The position numbers and the translations under genes were made by a program. DNA of 64,000 bases from NCBI RefSeq assembly GCF_000337795.1, contig NZ_AOLP01000017.1, positions 62,001 through 126,000 on the forward strand, given 5' to 3'. This DNA comes from Haloferax denitrificans ATCC 35960 (GTDB lineage: Archaea; Halobacteriota; Halobacteria; Halobacteriales; Haloferacaceae). Position 1 is the stretch's first letter, and every line of letters starts with the position of its first letter. The notes under the pieces were generated by a model. It saw only the letters and a program-made list of their open reading frames with translations. It did no database searches and was not told the DNA's origin. This document shows positions 8,579-17,126 of this stretch, in pieces.

Positions 8579-9019
8579 ATGACCGACTCGAAGCGAATCG
8601 TCGACGACGCCGGCGACGACGAGGACTCGGCGCTCGAACAGTTGGTCGCCGGTGCCGTCATGGCGCTCATCTTTCTGGTCGGCTTCGGCCTGCTCGCGCT
8701 CGGGGAGCCGTGGTTCTGGGTCGTCTTCCCGGTCGGCTTCGCGGGCGTGCTCCCCGCCGCGATAGCCCTCGTGCGCATCTACGAGTCCCGCCGCGGCGAC
8801 GACGCGGACGAGTCGATGACGACCGAGACCGAAGACGCGCTCGAAACGCTCCGGCGGCGCTACGCGACCGGCGAACTCTCAGAAGAGGAGTTCGAGGCGA
8901 AAGTCGAGCGGCTGTTGGAGACCGAGACGGTCGCTGACGCTCGGGAGTCGGCCACGGCGCGCCGGCGCGAGGGCGAATCGAGCGAGGCGGAGCGGGAGAC
9001 GGAGTTCGACCGCGATTGA
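8579..9019 (+). CDS. Small membrane protein with SHOCT-like domain
   Basis: The 146-residue product has a charged N-terminus (MTDSKRIVDDAGDDEDSALEQ) and two adjacent transmembrane helices (about 25-70). The C-terminal ETLRRRYATGELSEEEFEAKVERLLETE is a clear short C-terminal (SHOCT) motif, a small helical module of unknown function common in haloarchaeal membrane proteins. An acidic disordered tail follows. The ATG at 8579 gives the compact form; earlier codons would begin inside the terminator region of the aspS array. The function is unknown. Confidence 0.72.
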   Translation: MTDSKRIVDDAGDDEDSALEQLVAGAVMALIFLVGFGLLALGEPWFWVVFPVGFAGVLPAAIALVRIYESRRGDDADESMTTETEDALETLRRRYATGELSEEEFEAKVERLLETETVADARESATARRREGESSEAERETEFDRD

Positions 9020-9101
9020 GTGCGAACCGCGAACGAGGCGGGTTCGACTCGGACGCGACGAAACGCAACACCGTTAACCGACCCCCGTCGTAGAAACACC
9101 G

Positions 9102-9935
9102 ATGAGCGACGACGCGACGGCGTTCGTGCCCGGCCACGTGACGGGGTTTTTCAGCGCCCACCCCGCCGACGACCCGGCGGTCGCCGGCTCTCGCGGCGCG
9201 GGGCTGACGCTCTCCCACGGCGTCACCGTGACGGTCGAACCGGCGCAGGAGACCACCGTCAGCCTCGACGGCGAGGCGGTCGAGATGCCGCCCGTCGCGG
9301 ACGTGCTTCGAGCGCTCGGTGTGACCGCCGCCGTCGACGCCGAAAGCGACCTCCCGCTGGGCGCGGGCTTCGGCGTCTCGGGCGCGATGGCGCTCGGGAC
9401 GGCGCTCGCGGCGAACGCCGTCTTCGGGTGTGGCCGGTCGGAGAACGAACTCGTCACCCTCGCGCACGTGGCCGAGGTCCGCGCGGGGACCGGACTGGGC
9501 GACGTGGTCGCGCAGGCCCGCGGCGGGATGCCCGTCCGGGTCGAACCGGGCGCGCCGGACTACGGCCGGATGGACGGCATCCCCGCGCGACCCGAAATCG
9601 AGTACGTGGCGTTCGGCGGCCTCTCGACGGCCGACGTGCTGTCCGGGGACACGACTGCGCTCACCGCCGCCGGCGAGACGGCGCTCGAAGCGCTCCGCGC
9701 CGAACCGACGCTCGACCGGTTCGTCGCCGAGTCGCGGCGGTTCGCCCGCGACGCAGACTTGCTCACCGACCGGGTCGAAGCCGCCATCGAGGACGTGCGC
9801 GCGGCCGGCGGCGACGGCTCGATGGCGATGCTCGGCGAGACGGTGTTCGCGGTCGGGTCGGGGCTGTCGGACGCCGGCTACGACCCGGAGCGCTGTCGCG
9901 TCCACCCCGCCGGCTCGACGCTTCGGAGCGAGTAG
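9102..9935 (+). CDS. Pantoate kinase (archaeal CoA pathway, GHMP kinase)
   Basis: Pantoate kinase phosphorylates pantoate to 4-phosphopantoate, the archaeal alternative to the bacterial route to CoA. The 277-residue protein is of the GHMP kinase fold: an N-terminal AFVPGHVTGFFSAHP, the phosphate-binding loop DLPLGAGFGVSGAMALGTALAAN (about 84-106) and the LGDVVAQARGGMPVR motif. The next gene encodes the enzyme for the following step, which supports the call. The ATG is followed at once by a typical N-terminus. The 110-bp gap before the next gene suggests coupled expression. Confidence 0.92.
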   Translation: MSDDATAFVPGHVTGFFSAHPADDPAVAGSRGAGLTLSHGVTVTVEPAQETTVSLDGEAVEMPPVADVLRALGVTAAVDAESDLPLGAGFGVSGAMALGTALAANAVFGCGRSENELVTLAHVAEVRAGTGLGDVVAQARGGMPVRVEPGAPDYGRMDGIPARPEIEYVAFGGLSTADVLSGDTTALTAAGETALEALRAEPTLDRFVAESRRFARDADLLTDRVEAAIEDVRAAGGDGSMAMLGETVFAVGSGLSDAGYDPERCRVHPAGSTLRSE

Positions 9936-10045
9936 GCGGCGACCGGGCCGCTCGCGGGACGACCGGGGCGGTGGCGGACGACGGGAGTCTGCCCGCCCGT
10001 CCCGATGAGAAAACGTGTTACTCCCGCGGCGACGACCCACCACCA

Positions 10046-10801
10046 ATGAGCGACATCGAGATTCCCGAGAGCCACCCGAGATACCAGTCGCTTCTCACCC
10101 GCCACCGCATCGAGGAGGGCGTCGAGAAGGGTATCACGAGCCGGCAGGGACTCATCGCGCAGGGGCGCGGCGAGGCGTTCGACTACCTCCTCGGCGAGCG
10201 GACGATTCCGAGCGCGGACGAGGCGGCGCGGGCGGCCGCGGCGCACCTCCTGCTCGCGGACCGGCCGGTCATCTCCGTCAACGGGAACGTCGCGGCGCTC
10301 TGCCCCGGCGAAATCGTCGACCTCGCCGCGGCCGTCGACGCCGACATCGAGGTGAACCTGTTCAACCGCACCGACGAGCGCATGCGGGCCATCGCCGACC
10401 ACCTGCGCGACCACGGCGCGGACGAGGTCAAGGGACTCACCGCCGACGGGCGGATTCCGGGCATCGACCACGAGCGCGCGAAGGTCGACGCCGACGGCAT
10501 CGGGAGCGCCGACGTCGTCGTCGTCCCGCTGGAGGACGGCGACCGGGCCGAGGCGCTCGGCGCGATGGACAAAGTCGAAATCGTCGTCGACCTCAACCCG
10601 ATGTCGCGGTCGGCGCGGGTCGCCACGGTCCCCATCGTGGACAACATCATGCGCGCGGTGCCGAACATCGCGGCTCACGCGCGCGACTTGCGGGACGCCG
10701 GCGCGACACGCGAAGAACTAGAAGCCATCGTCGCCGAGTTCGACGCGGCGGAGGCGCTCGAAGCGGCCGAGCGGGCGATTCGGAGCGGAAGCGACGAGTG
10801 A
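10046..10801 (+). CDS. 4-phosphopantoate--beta-alanine ligase (phosphopantothenate synthetase)
   Basis: This 251-residue enzyme condenses 4-phosphopantoate with beta-alanine using ATP to give 4-phosphopantothenate. It is specific to archaea and replaces bacterial PanC. Family blocks seen are HPRYQSLLTRHRIEEGVEKGITSRQGLIAQGRGEAFDYLLGE at the N-terminus, NGNVAALCPGEIVDLA, NLFNRTDERM, then VVVPLEDGDRAEALGAMDK and DLNPMSRSARVATVPIVDNIMRAVPN. It follows pantoate kinase on the same strand, so the two make up the central archaeal CoA steps. The ATG at 10046 gives the canonical MSDIEIPESHPRY start. Confidence 0.94.
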   Translation: MSDIEIPESHPRYQSLLTRHRIEEGVEKGITSRQGLIAQGRGEAFDYLLGERTIPSADEAARAAAAHLLLADRPVISVNGNVAALCPGEIVDLAAAVDADIEVNLFNRTDERMRAIADHLRDHGADEVKGLTADGRIPGIDHERAKVDADGIGSADVVVVPLEDGDRAEALGAMDKVEIVVDLNPMSRSARVATVPIVDNIMRAVPNIAAHARDLRDAGATREELEAIVAEFDAAEALEAAERAIRSGSDE

Positions 10802-10858
10802 GGGGTGGGGACCCGACCGGTCGCAAAGCTATTTCTGAGCGATACGAGACGTGTCGAT

Positions 10859-11359
10859 ATGGACCGTCAGCGAACGCTCGCAGTCGTGATGTCGGTCGTC
10901 GGTTTCGGAGCCGTCGTCGCCGGAATCTATCAGGAACTGCTCCACGTCGCACCGGGATACGTCGGGACGATAACGACGGGGTGGGGTGGCCGACTCAACC
11001 ACGAGGAGTACCTGCTGGCGCGGCTCGGGGGCATCGGCGTCGTCGGGGCGCTGGTCGCACTCCGGTGGAAGTACGCCGCGGTCCTCCCCGTCGCGGTCGG
11101 CGGTGTCGAAATCGGCTATGCGCTCGTAGCCGTGTCTCACTACGTCCGGGAGCCGGGACTCTACACCACGGTCCAGACGTTCGACGGGACGACGCGACTC
11201 GTTCTCGGGGCGGAGCCGTTCTTACTCGTCGCCGGCGGCCTCCTGTTCCTCGGTGCCGGCTTCGTCGCGTGGCGAACTCACGGTGAGCGCGCCGCGACTG
11301 GACGAGAGTTCACCGACGCGAGACGCGAACAGCATCTCGCGGGATTCCGCGATGAGTGA
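10859..11359 (+). CDS. Four-helix membrane protein, unknown function
   Basis: The 166-residue product has about four hydrophobic segments (9-30, 50-70, 75-95 and 120-145) and a basic/acidic cytoplasmic tail (THGERAATGREFTDARREQH). I do not recognise a family. The loop containing YQELLHVAPGYVGTITTGWGG between helices one and two is presumably external. The ATG at 10859 was chosen because it is preceded by a T-rich patch (gctatttctg) about 27 bp upstream and starts directly before the first helix. Confidence 0.55.
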   Translation: MDRQRTLAVVMSVVGFGAVVAGIYQELLHVAPGYVGTITTGWGGRLNHEEYLLARLGGIGVVGALVALRWKYAAVLPVAVGGVEIGYALVAVSHYVREPGLYTTVQTFDGTTRLVLGAEPFLLVAGGLLFLGAGFVAWRTHGERAATGREFTDARREQHLAGFRDE

Positions 11360-11416
11360 TAGCCAGCGACCCCGCCCACAGAAAACATTTCCACGGTGAC
11401 ATTCATAGCGACCAGT

Positions 11417-11566
11417 ATGCCCTCCACCGATTCGAGCGCGCCCGACGAAGGCGAGGCGACGAACGCACAGGACGCGTCGACCGACGACGCCACCGACGAG
11501 GGCGACGAGCGCGAAAAGTCGATTCTGGACCGCCTCGTCGACGTGCTGTGGATTCTCCCGTGGTGA
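11417..11566 (+). CDS. Acidic 49-residue small protein
   Basis: A short ORF encodes 49 residues beginning MPSTDSSAPDEGEATNAQDA. The first ~33 residues are highly acidic and probably disordered; the end is amphipathic and tryptophan-rich (SILDRLVDVLWILPW). The codons are GC-rich in third position like neighbouring genes, and an A/T-rich patch (aaaacattt) lies about 30 bp upstream of the ATG. It ends 10 bp before the convergent oxidoreductase gene. No family is recognised. Small proteins like this are abundant in haloarchaea, but translation is not proven here. Confidence 0.5.
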   Translation: MPSTDSSAPDEGEATNAQDASTDDATDEGDEREKSILDRLVDVLWILPW

Positions 11567-11575
11567 GGTGAGCCG

Positions 11576-12649
11576 CTATCCGAACCCGCTCACTAGCACC
11601 GCGAGCCACTGCGCCGGGTCGCGTCGCCGACGGACCTCGACCGTCTCGACCCACTTGACCCACTGGAACCCGCGGCGGTTCGGCGCGACCAGTCGGAGCG
11701 GCGCGCCGTGGCCGTGAGAGAGCGGGTCGCCGCCGACGTGCGTCGCCAACAGCATCTCGCGGGCCTCCGCGATGGGGAACGACCACCGAAAGCCCGTCAC
11801 CGACCGGACCGTTACCCACCGCGCCGACGAGTGAACACCGGCGGCATCGAGCGCGTCGCCGAGTCTCACGCCGGTCCAGTTCTGCTCGGTGTACCACCCG
11901 CTCGTGCAGTCCAAGAGGGCCGACCGCGTCTCGGCGGGCGCGAGGTCGCTCCGGTCGAGTTCGAGCGGGCGGTCGACCAGCCCCGTGACCGAAAGCGACC
12001 AGTCGGCTGGGTCGACGGGGTCGGGGTCGTCGGCGACCCAGCTCGTCACCGGAAAGGCGTCGTTGCCCTCGCCGGGCGGGAGCGGCCGCGACCCGGTGAA
12101 CCGGCGGCCGACGCCCCGGAGCGACCCCGCCGTCTCGGTCGCCCGGTAGGTCGCCGCGCCGAAGACGAGTATCGCGCCGTACTGGAGCGCCCGGCGACGC
12201 GCCGCGAAGTCGACCCGGCGGGGCGGGCGGAAGCGCGCTCGAAGGTGGACGAACAGAATCGGGACCACGAGCAGGCCGAGGCCGATGTGGACGTTGAGAA
12301 GCGTCCAGAAGGCGATTCGGACCTCGACGCCGAGTACCCACGCGACGCCGGTGCCGAGGGCCGCGAGCGCGACGACCGCGAGGAGGACAGAGAGCGCGGA
12401 GTGGCGGTCGCGGAGCCGCGAGTCGAGCACGCGGTGGCGGACCCGGTAGAGTTTGAAGCCGACGAGCGCGACGAGCGAGAGACCGGCGACGCCGTGGGCG
12501 ACGAACAGGAGCCCGTTTGCCGGGTGGCCGGCCCCGAGGCTCAACACGCCCGAGAGCGTCTCGAAGACGACGAGCGCGAAGATTGACCAGTCGACCGCCC
12601 GCGGCGGCGGTTCGAACCGCCGGAGGGCGCGAGCCGCGCGGCTTGCCAT
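11576..12649 (-). CDS. Membrane-anchored molybdopterin-dependent oxidoreductase (sulfite oxidase-like)
   Basis: The 357-residue protein has four transmembrane helices in its first ~140 residues (cytochrome b561/YedZ-like spacing, with a His in FVAHGVAGLS). A sulfite-oxidase-type molybdopterin-binding domain follows. Signatures include VTSWVADDPDPVDPADWSLSVTG, LLDCTSGWYTEQNWTGVRL, containing the cysteine expected to bind molybdenum, and the distal RLVAPNRRGFQWVKWVETVE. Members transfer oxygen or reduce sulfoxides; the substrate is unknown. Fusion of membrane and Mo domains in one chain suggests electron exchange with the quinone pool. A start at 12664 or an upstream TTG is possible; 12649 lies about 27 bp after a TATA-like patch. 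Confidence 0.82.
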   Translation of the reverse strand: MASRAARALRRFEPPPRAVDWSIFALVVFETLSGVLSLGAGHPANGLLFVAHGVAGLSLVALVGFKLYRVRHRVLDSRLRDRHSALSVLLAVVALAALGTGVAWVLGVEVRIAFWTLLNVHIGLGLLVVPILFVHLRARFRPPRRVDFAARRRALQYGAILVFGAATYRATETAGSLRGVGRRFTGSRPLPPGEGNDAFPVTSWVADDPDPVDPADWSLSVTGLVDRPLELDRSDLAPAETRSALLDCTSGWYTEQNWTGVRLGDALDAAGVHSSARWVTVRSVTGFRWSFPIAEAREMLLATHVGGDPLSHGHGAPLRLVAPNRRGFQWVKWVETVEVRRRRDPAQWLAVLVSGFG

Positions 12650-12743
12650 GAGAAGTGATAGCATTTCGAACGCCAATAGGGTGTCGAGGGGGACGGCGAG
12701 AATGGAGACGAGAACGAAACGGAGCGCCGGCTCAGTCGTCGGC

Positions 12744-13724
12744 TCAGTCGTCGGCCGTCAGCGCCGGTGGGAGGTCCGCGTCGAATCGGTCTCTGTCGTG
12801 CGGTTCGGAGAAGTCGAGGTCGGGGCCGACGCCGTAGATGCGCTTGGGGTTGATGTCGCCGTGGCTGACGAAGTAGTGCCGGACGATGTGGTCCATGTTG
12901 ACCGTCTTCTCGATGCCGGGGAGTTGGTAGAACTCCTTCGTGTAGTTCCAGAGGTTGTCGTACTCGTGGATGGCCTTCTTGTTGCACTTGAAGTGCGTGT
13001 GGTAGACGTGGTCGAAGCGAATCAGCGTCGCGAACATCGCGATGTCCGCCTCGGTGAGCACGTCGCCCGCGAGGAACCGCCGGTCGTCGAGCACCTCGTC
13101 CCAGTGGTCGAGCGCGTCGAACAGCTCCTCGACGGCTTCTTCGTAGGCCTCCTGCGTCGTCGCGAACCCGGCGCGGTAGACGCCGTTGTTGACCGGCTCG
13201 TAAATCTCGTCGATGAGGCGGTCGACCGCCTCCTCGTAGCCGTCGGGGTTGAGGTCCACGTCGTTGTCGGCGAGGGGGGCGAACGCCTCGTCGAGCATCC
13301 GCATTATCTCGCGGGACTCGTTGTTGACGATGGTCTCGCGCTGTTTGTCCCACAGCACGGGGACGGTGACGCGCCCGGTGAACTCGTCGTCGGCGCGGAG
13401 GTAGATATCGCGGAGGAACTCCTCGCCGTACAGCGGGTCCGGGAGGTCCTCGGAGAACTCCCAGCCGTCGTCGATGCGGACGGGTTCGACGAGCGACAGC
13501 GAAACCGCGTCTTCGAGGCCCTTCAGCGCGCGCGTCATCGCGGTGCGGTGGGCCCACGGACACGCGCGGCAGATGTAGAGGTGGTACCGGCCGGCCTCGA
13601 CCGGGAACCGCTCGTCTTCGCCGACCCAGTTGCGGAAGTCGGTCGTCTGGCGCTCGAACTCGCCGTCCTCGTTGTTGGCGACGAACTTGTCGGTTCGCCA
13701 CTCGCCTTCGTAGAGCATGTTCAT
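12744..13724 (-). CDS. Glutathionyl-hydroquinone reductase-like GST family protein
   Basis: The 326-residue protein belongs to the Omega-like/ECM4-YqjG branch of glutathione S-transferases. The thioredoxin-fold part carries the catalytic motif YICRACPWAHRTAMTRAL with the expected active Cys, then VTVPVLWDKQRETIVNNESREIMRML, the glutathione-contact segment. The all-helical C-terminal domain follows (DRLIDEIYEPVNNGVYRAGFATTQEAY, RFLAGDVLTEADIAMFATLIRFD). In bacteria these enzymes reduce glutathionyl-hydroquinones. Haloarchaea use gamma-glutamylcysteine rather than glutathione, so that is the likely thiol here (inference). The start at 13724 gives MNMLYEGEW; a start two codons later is also possible. 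Confidence 0.88.
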   Translation of the reverse strand: MNMLYEGEWRTDKFVANNEDGEFERQTTDFRNWVGEDERFPVEAGRYHLYICRACPWAHRTAMTRALKGLEDAVSLSLVEPVRIDDGWEFSEDLPDPLYGEEFLRDIYLRADDEFTGRVTVPVLWDKQRETIVNNESREIMRMLDEAFAPLADNDVDLNPDGYEEAVDRLIDEIYEPVNNGVYRAGFATTQEAYEEAVEELFDALDHWDEVLDDRRFLAGDVLTEADIAMFATLIRFDHVYHTHFKCNKKAIHEYDNLWNYTKEFYQLPGIEKTVNMDHIVRHYFVSHGDINPKRIYGVGPDLDFSEPHDRDRFDADLPPALTADD

Positions 13725-13974
13725 GCGACCACGACCTGGAGTGCTTGCATAGCCGTCCGTTGGGACGTGAGCACCAAAAGTTGGGAGGCGACATCGGTGT
13801 AACCGGTCGTCGAACGGGGTCGCCATCGCGCGGTCGCCATCTCGTGACAGTAATATGTTAGGATTGCCCCGGTTCGACGTGGTTCGGTTACACAGTCGTC
13901 GCCGCCTGACTAACCCAGTGGCTGTCAGTTTGAGTAAAAGTCATCATAGTTCATGGTAATTGTTGGGACGTCAC

Positions 13975-15009
13975 ATGGTGGTACTAGACATCGAGACGGA
14001 GGATGGACAGCGCGAGGCGCTTCGCCGGATGCTCACGATTCGGGCGTTCGACACGAAGGCGGCCGACCTATTCAGCGACGGCGAACTCCCCGGGTTCGTC
14101 CACCTCTACGTCGGTGAGGAAGCGGTCGGGGTCGGCGCGTGTTCGGCCCTCGAATCGGACGACTACATCACGAGCACCCACAGGGGACACGGCCACTGTA
14201 TTGCGAAGGGACTCGACCCGGACCTGATGATGGCCGAGCTGTTCGGCAAGGCCAACGGCTACTGTAACGGCAAAGGCGGGTCGATGCACATCGCGGACGT
14301 CGACGCGGGGATGCTCGGGGCGAACGGCATCGTCGGCGCGGGGCCGCCGCTGGCGACGGGTGCCGCGCTCACCTCGCACCTGAAGGGCGAAGACACCGTC
14401 GCGCTGGCGTTCTTCGGCGACGGCGCGGTCGCACAGGGACAGGTCCACGAGGCCATCAACCTCGCGGCGACGTGGGACCTGCCGGCGGTGTTCCTCGTCG
14501 AGAACAACCAGTACGGCGAGGCGACGCCGGTCGAGAAACAGCACAACGTCCAGAACCTCAGCGAGACCGCGGAGGCGTACAACATCCCCGGCTTCACCGT
14601 CGACGGGATGGACATCACCGCCGTCTACGAGGCCGTCAAAGAGGCGCGCAAGCGGGCCGCAGACGGCGAGGGACCGACGTTCATCGAGGCCGAGACGTAT
14701 CGCTACCACGGCCACTTCGAGGGCGACCAACAGCCGTATCGGACCGAGGAGGACGTGGCCATCTGGAAGGACCGCGACGCCATCGAGACGTTCAAGCGAC
14801 GGCTCGTGGACGCGGGGACGATAACCGAAGACGAGTTCGACGAGATGAAAGCCGAAATCGACCAGCAGATCGAAGACGCCGTCGGGAAGGCGAAGGACGC
14901 GGCGTACCCGGACCCGAGCGAGGCGTACGAGGACATGTTCAACGCGGCCGTCCCGGAGATTAGCGACTTCTCCAGCGGCATGCGGGCCGACGGAGGTGAG
15001 GACCGATGA
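13975..15009 (+). CDS. Thiamine-diphosphate dehydrogenase E1 component, alpha subunit (acetoin/2-oxoacid type)
   Basis: This is the 344-residue alpha subunit of a 2-oxoacid or acetoin dehydrogenase E1. It binds thiamine diphosphate and Mg2+ through GDGAVAQGQVHEAINLAATW...ENNQYG (about 148-180). Other family signatures are STHRGHGHCIAKG and GKGGSMHI near 65-105, and ETYRYHGHFEGD near 240. The C-terminus is short. It overlaps E1 beta by ATGA, so the two are translationally coupled. Presence of an AcoX-like gene next in line favours acetoin dehydrogenase over pyruvate dehydrogenase; this is context only. The ATG at 13975 gives the normal short N-terminus. Confidence 0.92.
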   Translation: MVVLDIETEDGQREALRRMLTIRAFDTKAADLFSDGELPGFVHLYVGEEAVGVGACSALESDDYITSTHRGHGHCIAKGLDPDLMMAELFGKANGYCNGKGGSMHIADVDAGMLGANGIVGAGPPLATGAALTSHLKGEDTVALAFFGDGAVAQGQVHEAINLAATWDLPAVFLVENNQYGEATPVEKQHNVQNLSETAEAYNIPGFTVDGMDITAVYEAVKEARKRAADGEGPTFIEAETYRYHGHFEGDQQPYRTEEDVAIWKDRDAIETFKRRLVDAGTITEDEFDEMKAEIDQQIEDAVGKAKDAAYPDPSEAYEDMFNAAVPEISDFSSGMRADGGEDR

Positions 15010-16016
15010 GCACCGAGACCAGTAGCGGGACCGGCCCGGACCGGACGGAGGAGATGACCATCCGGGAGGCGATTCGACTCGCCCTCCGCGAGGAGCTCGA
15101 CCGCGACGACGACGTGTTCGTCATGGGCGAGGACGTCGGCGCGTTCGGCGGCGTCTACGAGGTCACGGGCGACCTCGTCGAGCAGTTCGGCGAGGAACGC
15201 GTCCGCGACACGCCCATCAGCGAGGCCGGCTTCATGGGCGCGGCGGTCGGCGCGGCGGCGACCGGGACGCGGCCGGTCGTCGAAATCATGTTCTCGGACT
15301 TCATCGGCGTCTGCTCCGAGCAGATAATCAACCAGATGGCGAAGAACCGCTACATGTTCGGCGGCAAGACGGAGATGCCCGTCACCGTCCGAACGACCGA
15401 GGGCGGCGGGAGCGGCGCGGCCAGCCAGCACTCCGGGACGATTCACACGTGGTTCGCCCACTTCCCCGGCGTGATGGCCGTCGCGCCCGCGACACCGGCG
15501 TCCGCCAAGGGGCTCCTGAAGTCGGCCATCCGGTCGGACGACCCGGTCATCGTCTTCGAGAACAAGCAGATATACGAACAGAAGGGCGAGGTGCCGCTCG
15601 ACGACGACTTCACCATCCCAATCGGCACCGCGAGCGTCGAGCGCGAGGGCGAGGACGTGACCGTCGTCGCCACCCAGCGCATGGTCGGCGAGTCGCTCGA
15701 ACTCGCCGAGGAACTCGCGGGGCAGACGAGCGTCGAGGTCGTCGACCTCCGGTCGCTCTACCCGATGGACACCGAGACGCTGGTCGAGAGCGTGAAAAAG
15801 ACCGGCCGCCTCGTCATCGCCGACGAGAGCCCGCTGTCGTACGGGACCCACGCCGAGGTGGCGACGCGCGTCATGGAGAACGCGTTCTACAGCCTCGACG
15901 CGCCCATCCAGCGGGTCGGCGTCGCCGACGTTCACATCCCCTTCAGCCCCGCGCTCGAAGAGGAGGTGCTCCCCCACGGCTCCGACGTGGAAGCCGCAAT
16001 CAACCGCATCGTGTAA
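15006..16016 (+). CDS. Dehydrogenase E1 component, beta subunit
   Basis: This is the 336-residue transketolase-like beta subunit. TIREAIRLALREELDRDDDVFVMGEDVGAFGGVYEVTGDL holds the Glu that activates thiamine diphosphate. The conserved RVRDTPISEAGFMGAAVGAAATGTRPVVEIMFSDF follows, then the C-terminal swivel domain (ASVEREGEDVTVVATQRMVG...VEVVDLRSLYPMDTETLVESVKKTGRLVI). It pairs with the alpha subunit to form an alpha2beta2 E1. The start codon overlaps the alpha stop, and the stop is followed directly by the GTG of the AcoX-like gene, so the three form one operon. Confidence 0.94.
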   Translation: MSTETSSGTGPDRTEEMTIREAIRLALREELDRDDDVFVMGEDVGAFGGVYEVTGDLVEQFGEERVRDTPISEAGFMGAAVGAAATGTRPVVEIMFSDFIGVCSEQIINQMAKNRYMFGGKTEMPVTVRTTEGGGSGAASQHSGTIHTWFAHFPGVMAVAPATPASAKGLLKSAIRSDDPVIVFENKQIYEQKGEVPLDDDFTIPIGTASVEREGEDVTVVATQRMVGESLELAEELAGQTSVEVVDLRSLYPMDTETLVESVKKTGRLVIADESPLSYGTHAEVATRVMENAFYSLDAPIQRVGVADVHIPFSPALEEEVLPHGSDVEAAINRIV

Positions 16017-17057
16017 GTGACGACCACTATCGGTCTCGTCGTCAACCCCGCCGCCGGCCGCGACATCCGCCGGCTCACCGGCGGCGCGAGCGTCAGTAAC
16101 AACTACGCGAAACGCCGCACCGCGGGCTGTGTCCTCGCGGGGCTGACGCTCGTCGACGACGTGGAGGTGCTGGTCATGCCCGACAACACGGGGCTGGCGA
16201 ACCGCATCGTCGACGACGCGCCCGACGGAATCGGCGTCGAGTTCGTGGAGATGACGGTCACCGCGTCGGGACGGGACAGCCGAGCGGCCGCGGCCCACTT
16301 CGCGGACCACGCCGACGCCGTCGTCGTCCTCGGCGGCGACGGCACGACGCGGGACGTGGCCCAGACCATCGGCGACGTGCCGGTGGTGAGCATCTCGACG
16401 GGGACGAACAACGTCGTCCCGACGCCCGTCGACGGCACCGTCGCGGGCGCGGCCGCCGCGCTCGTCGGAAGCGGAGCCGTCTCCGCCGCGGAGACGACGA
16501 CGCGCCACGGGACCGTCGAGGTCGACGTGGTCCGGTCCGAGGAGACGACGGTCATCCGCGGCCTCGCCACCGTCGGCGTGCTCGACCGACCCTTCGTCGG
16601 CACGCGGGCGATTCTCGACCCGAGCGACATCGTCGGCGGCGTCGTCTCGCGCTCGTCGCCCGCGGAAATCGGGCTCTCGGGCATCGCCGGCGGCCTCGTC
16701 ACGCACCGCCCGGACGAACCCGGCGGCGTCGGCTTCCGACTGGCCCGTGACGGGGCGGACAGGACAGACGCGCCGGATGCGACGGACGCGGCGACCGACC
16801 CGGCGACGACGGTCAGAGCGATTACCGTCCCCGGACGCCTCTCGACGGTCGACGTGGCCGAACATCGCGTCCTCGACGACGGCGAGGACTACGCGTTCGA
16901 GGTCGACCGCGGGGTGATAAGCGTCGACGGCGAGCGGGAACACGAGGTGCGAAACGGGACCGTCCGCCTCCGCCCGGTGACAGACGGCCCGCGACTGGTC
17001 GACGTCGAGGCGGTCCTCGAACGGGCGGCCGACGACGGGCGCTTCAGGCTCGGGTGA
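16017..17057 (+). CDS. AcoX-like NAD kinase-fold protein
   Basis: The 346-residue protein has the NAD/diacylglycerol-kinase fold: TTIGLVVNPAAGRDIRRLTGG at the N-terminus, the GGDGTTRD motif at about 105-112 and VSISTGTNNVVP, where true NAD kinases have GTNG/NxD variants. The length and order match AcoX, encoded in bacterial acetoin dehydrogenase operons (acoXABC) and never assigned a firm reaction. The GTG start follows the E1 beta TAA with no gap. The C-terminal third holds an acidic insertion rich in Asp/Ala (RDGADRTDAPDATDAATDPA) typical of halophilic loops. It supports an acetoin role for the operon, though a general kinase is possible. Confidence 0.82.
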   Translation: MTTTIGLVVNPAAGRDIRRLTGGASVSNNYAKRRTAGCVLAGLTLVDDVEVLVMPDNTGLANRIVDDAPDGIGVEFVEMTVTASGRDSRAAAAHFADHADAVVVLGGDGTTRDVAQTIGDVPVVSISTGTNNVVPTPVDGTVAGAAAALVGSGAVSAAETTTRHGTVEVDVVRSEETTVIRGLATVGVLDRPFVGTRAILDPSDIVGGVVSRSSPAEIGLSGIAGGLVTHRPDEPGGVGFRLARDGADRTDAPDATDAATDPATTVRAITVPGRLSTVDVAEHRVLDDGEDYAFEVDRGVISVDGEREHEVRNGTVRLRPVTDGPRLVDVEAVLERAADDGRFRLG

Positions 17058-17126
17058 GCCGGCGGGGCCGAGTCGGTTCGGCCCGCCCGACCGGTTCGAC
17101 TTGCGATTGTTCGACCTCCGATTTTT

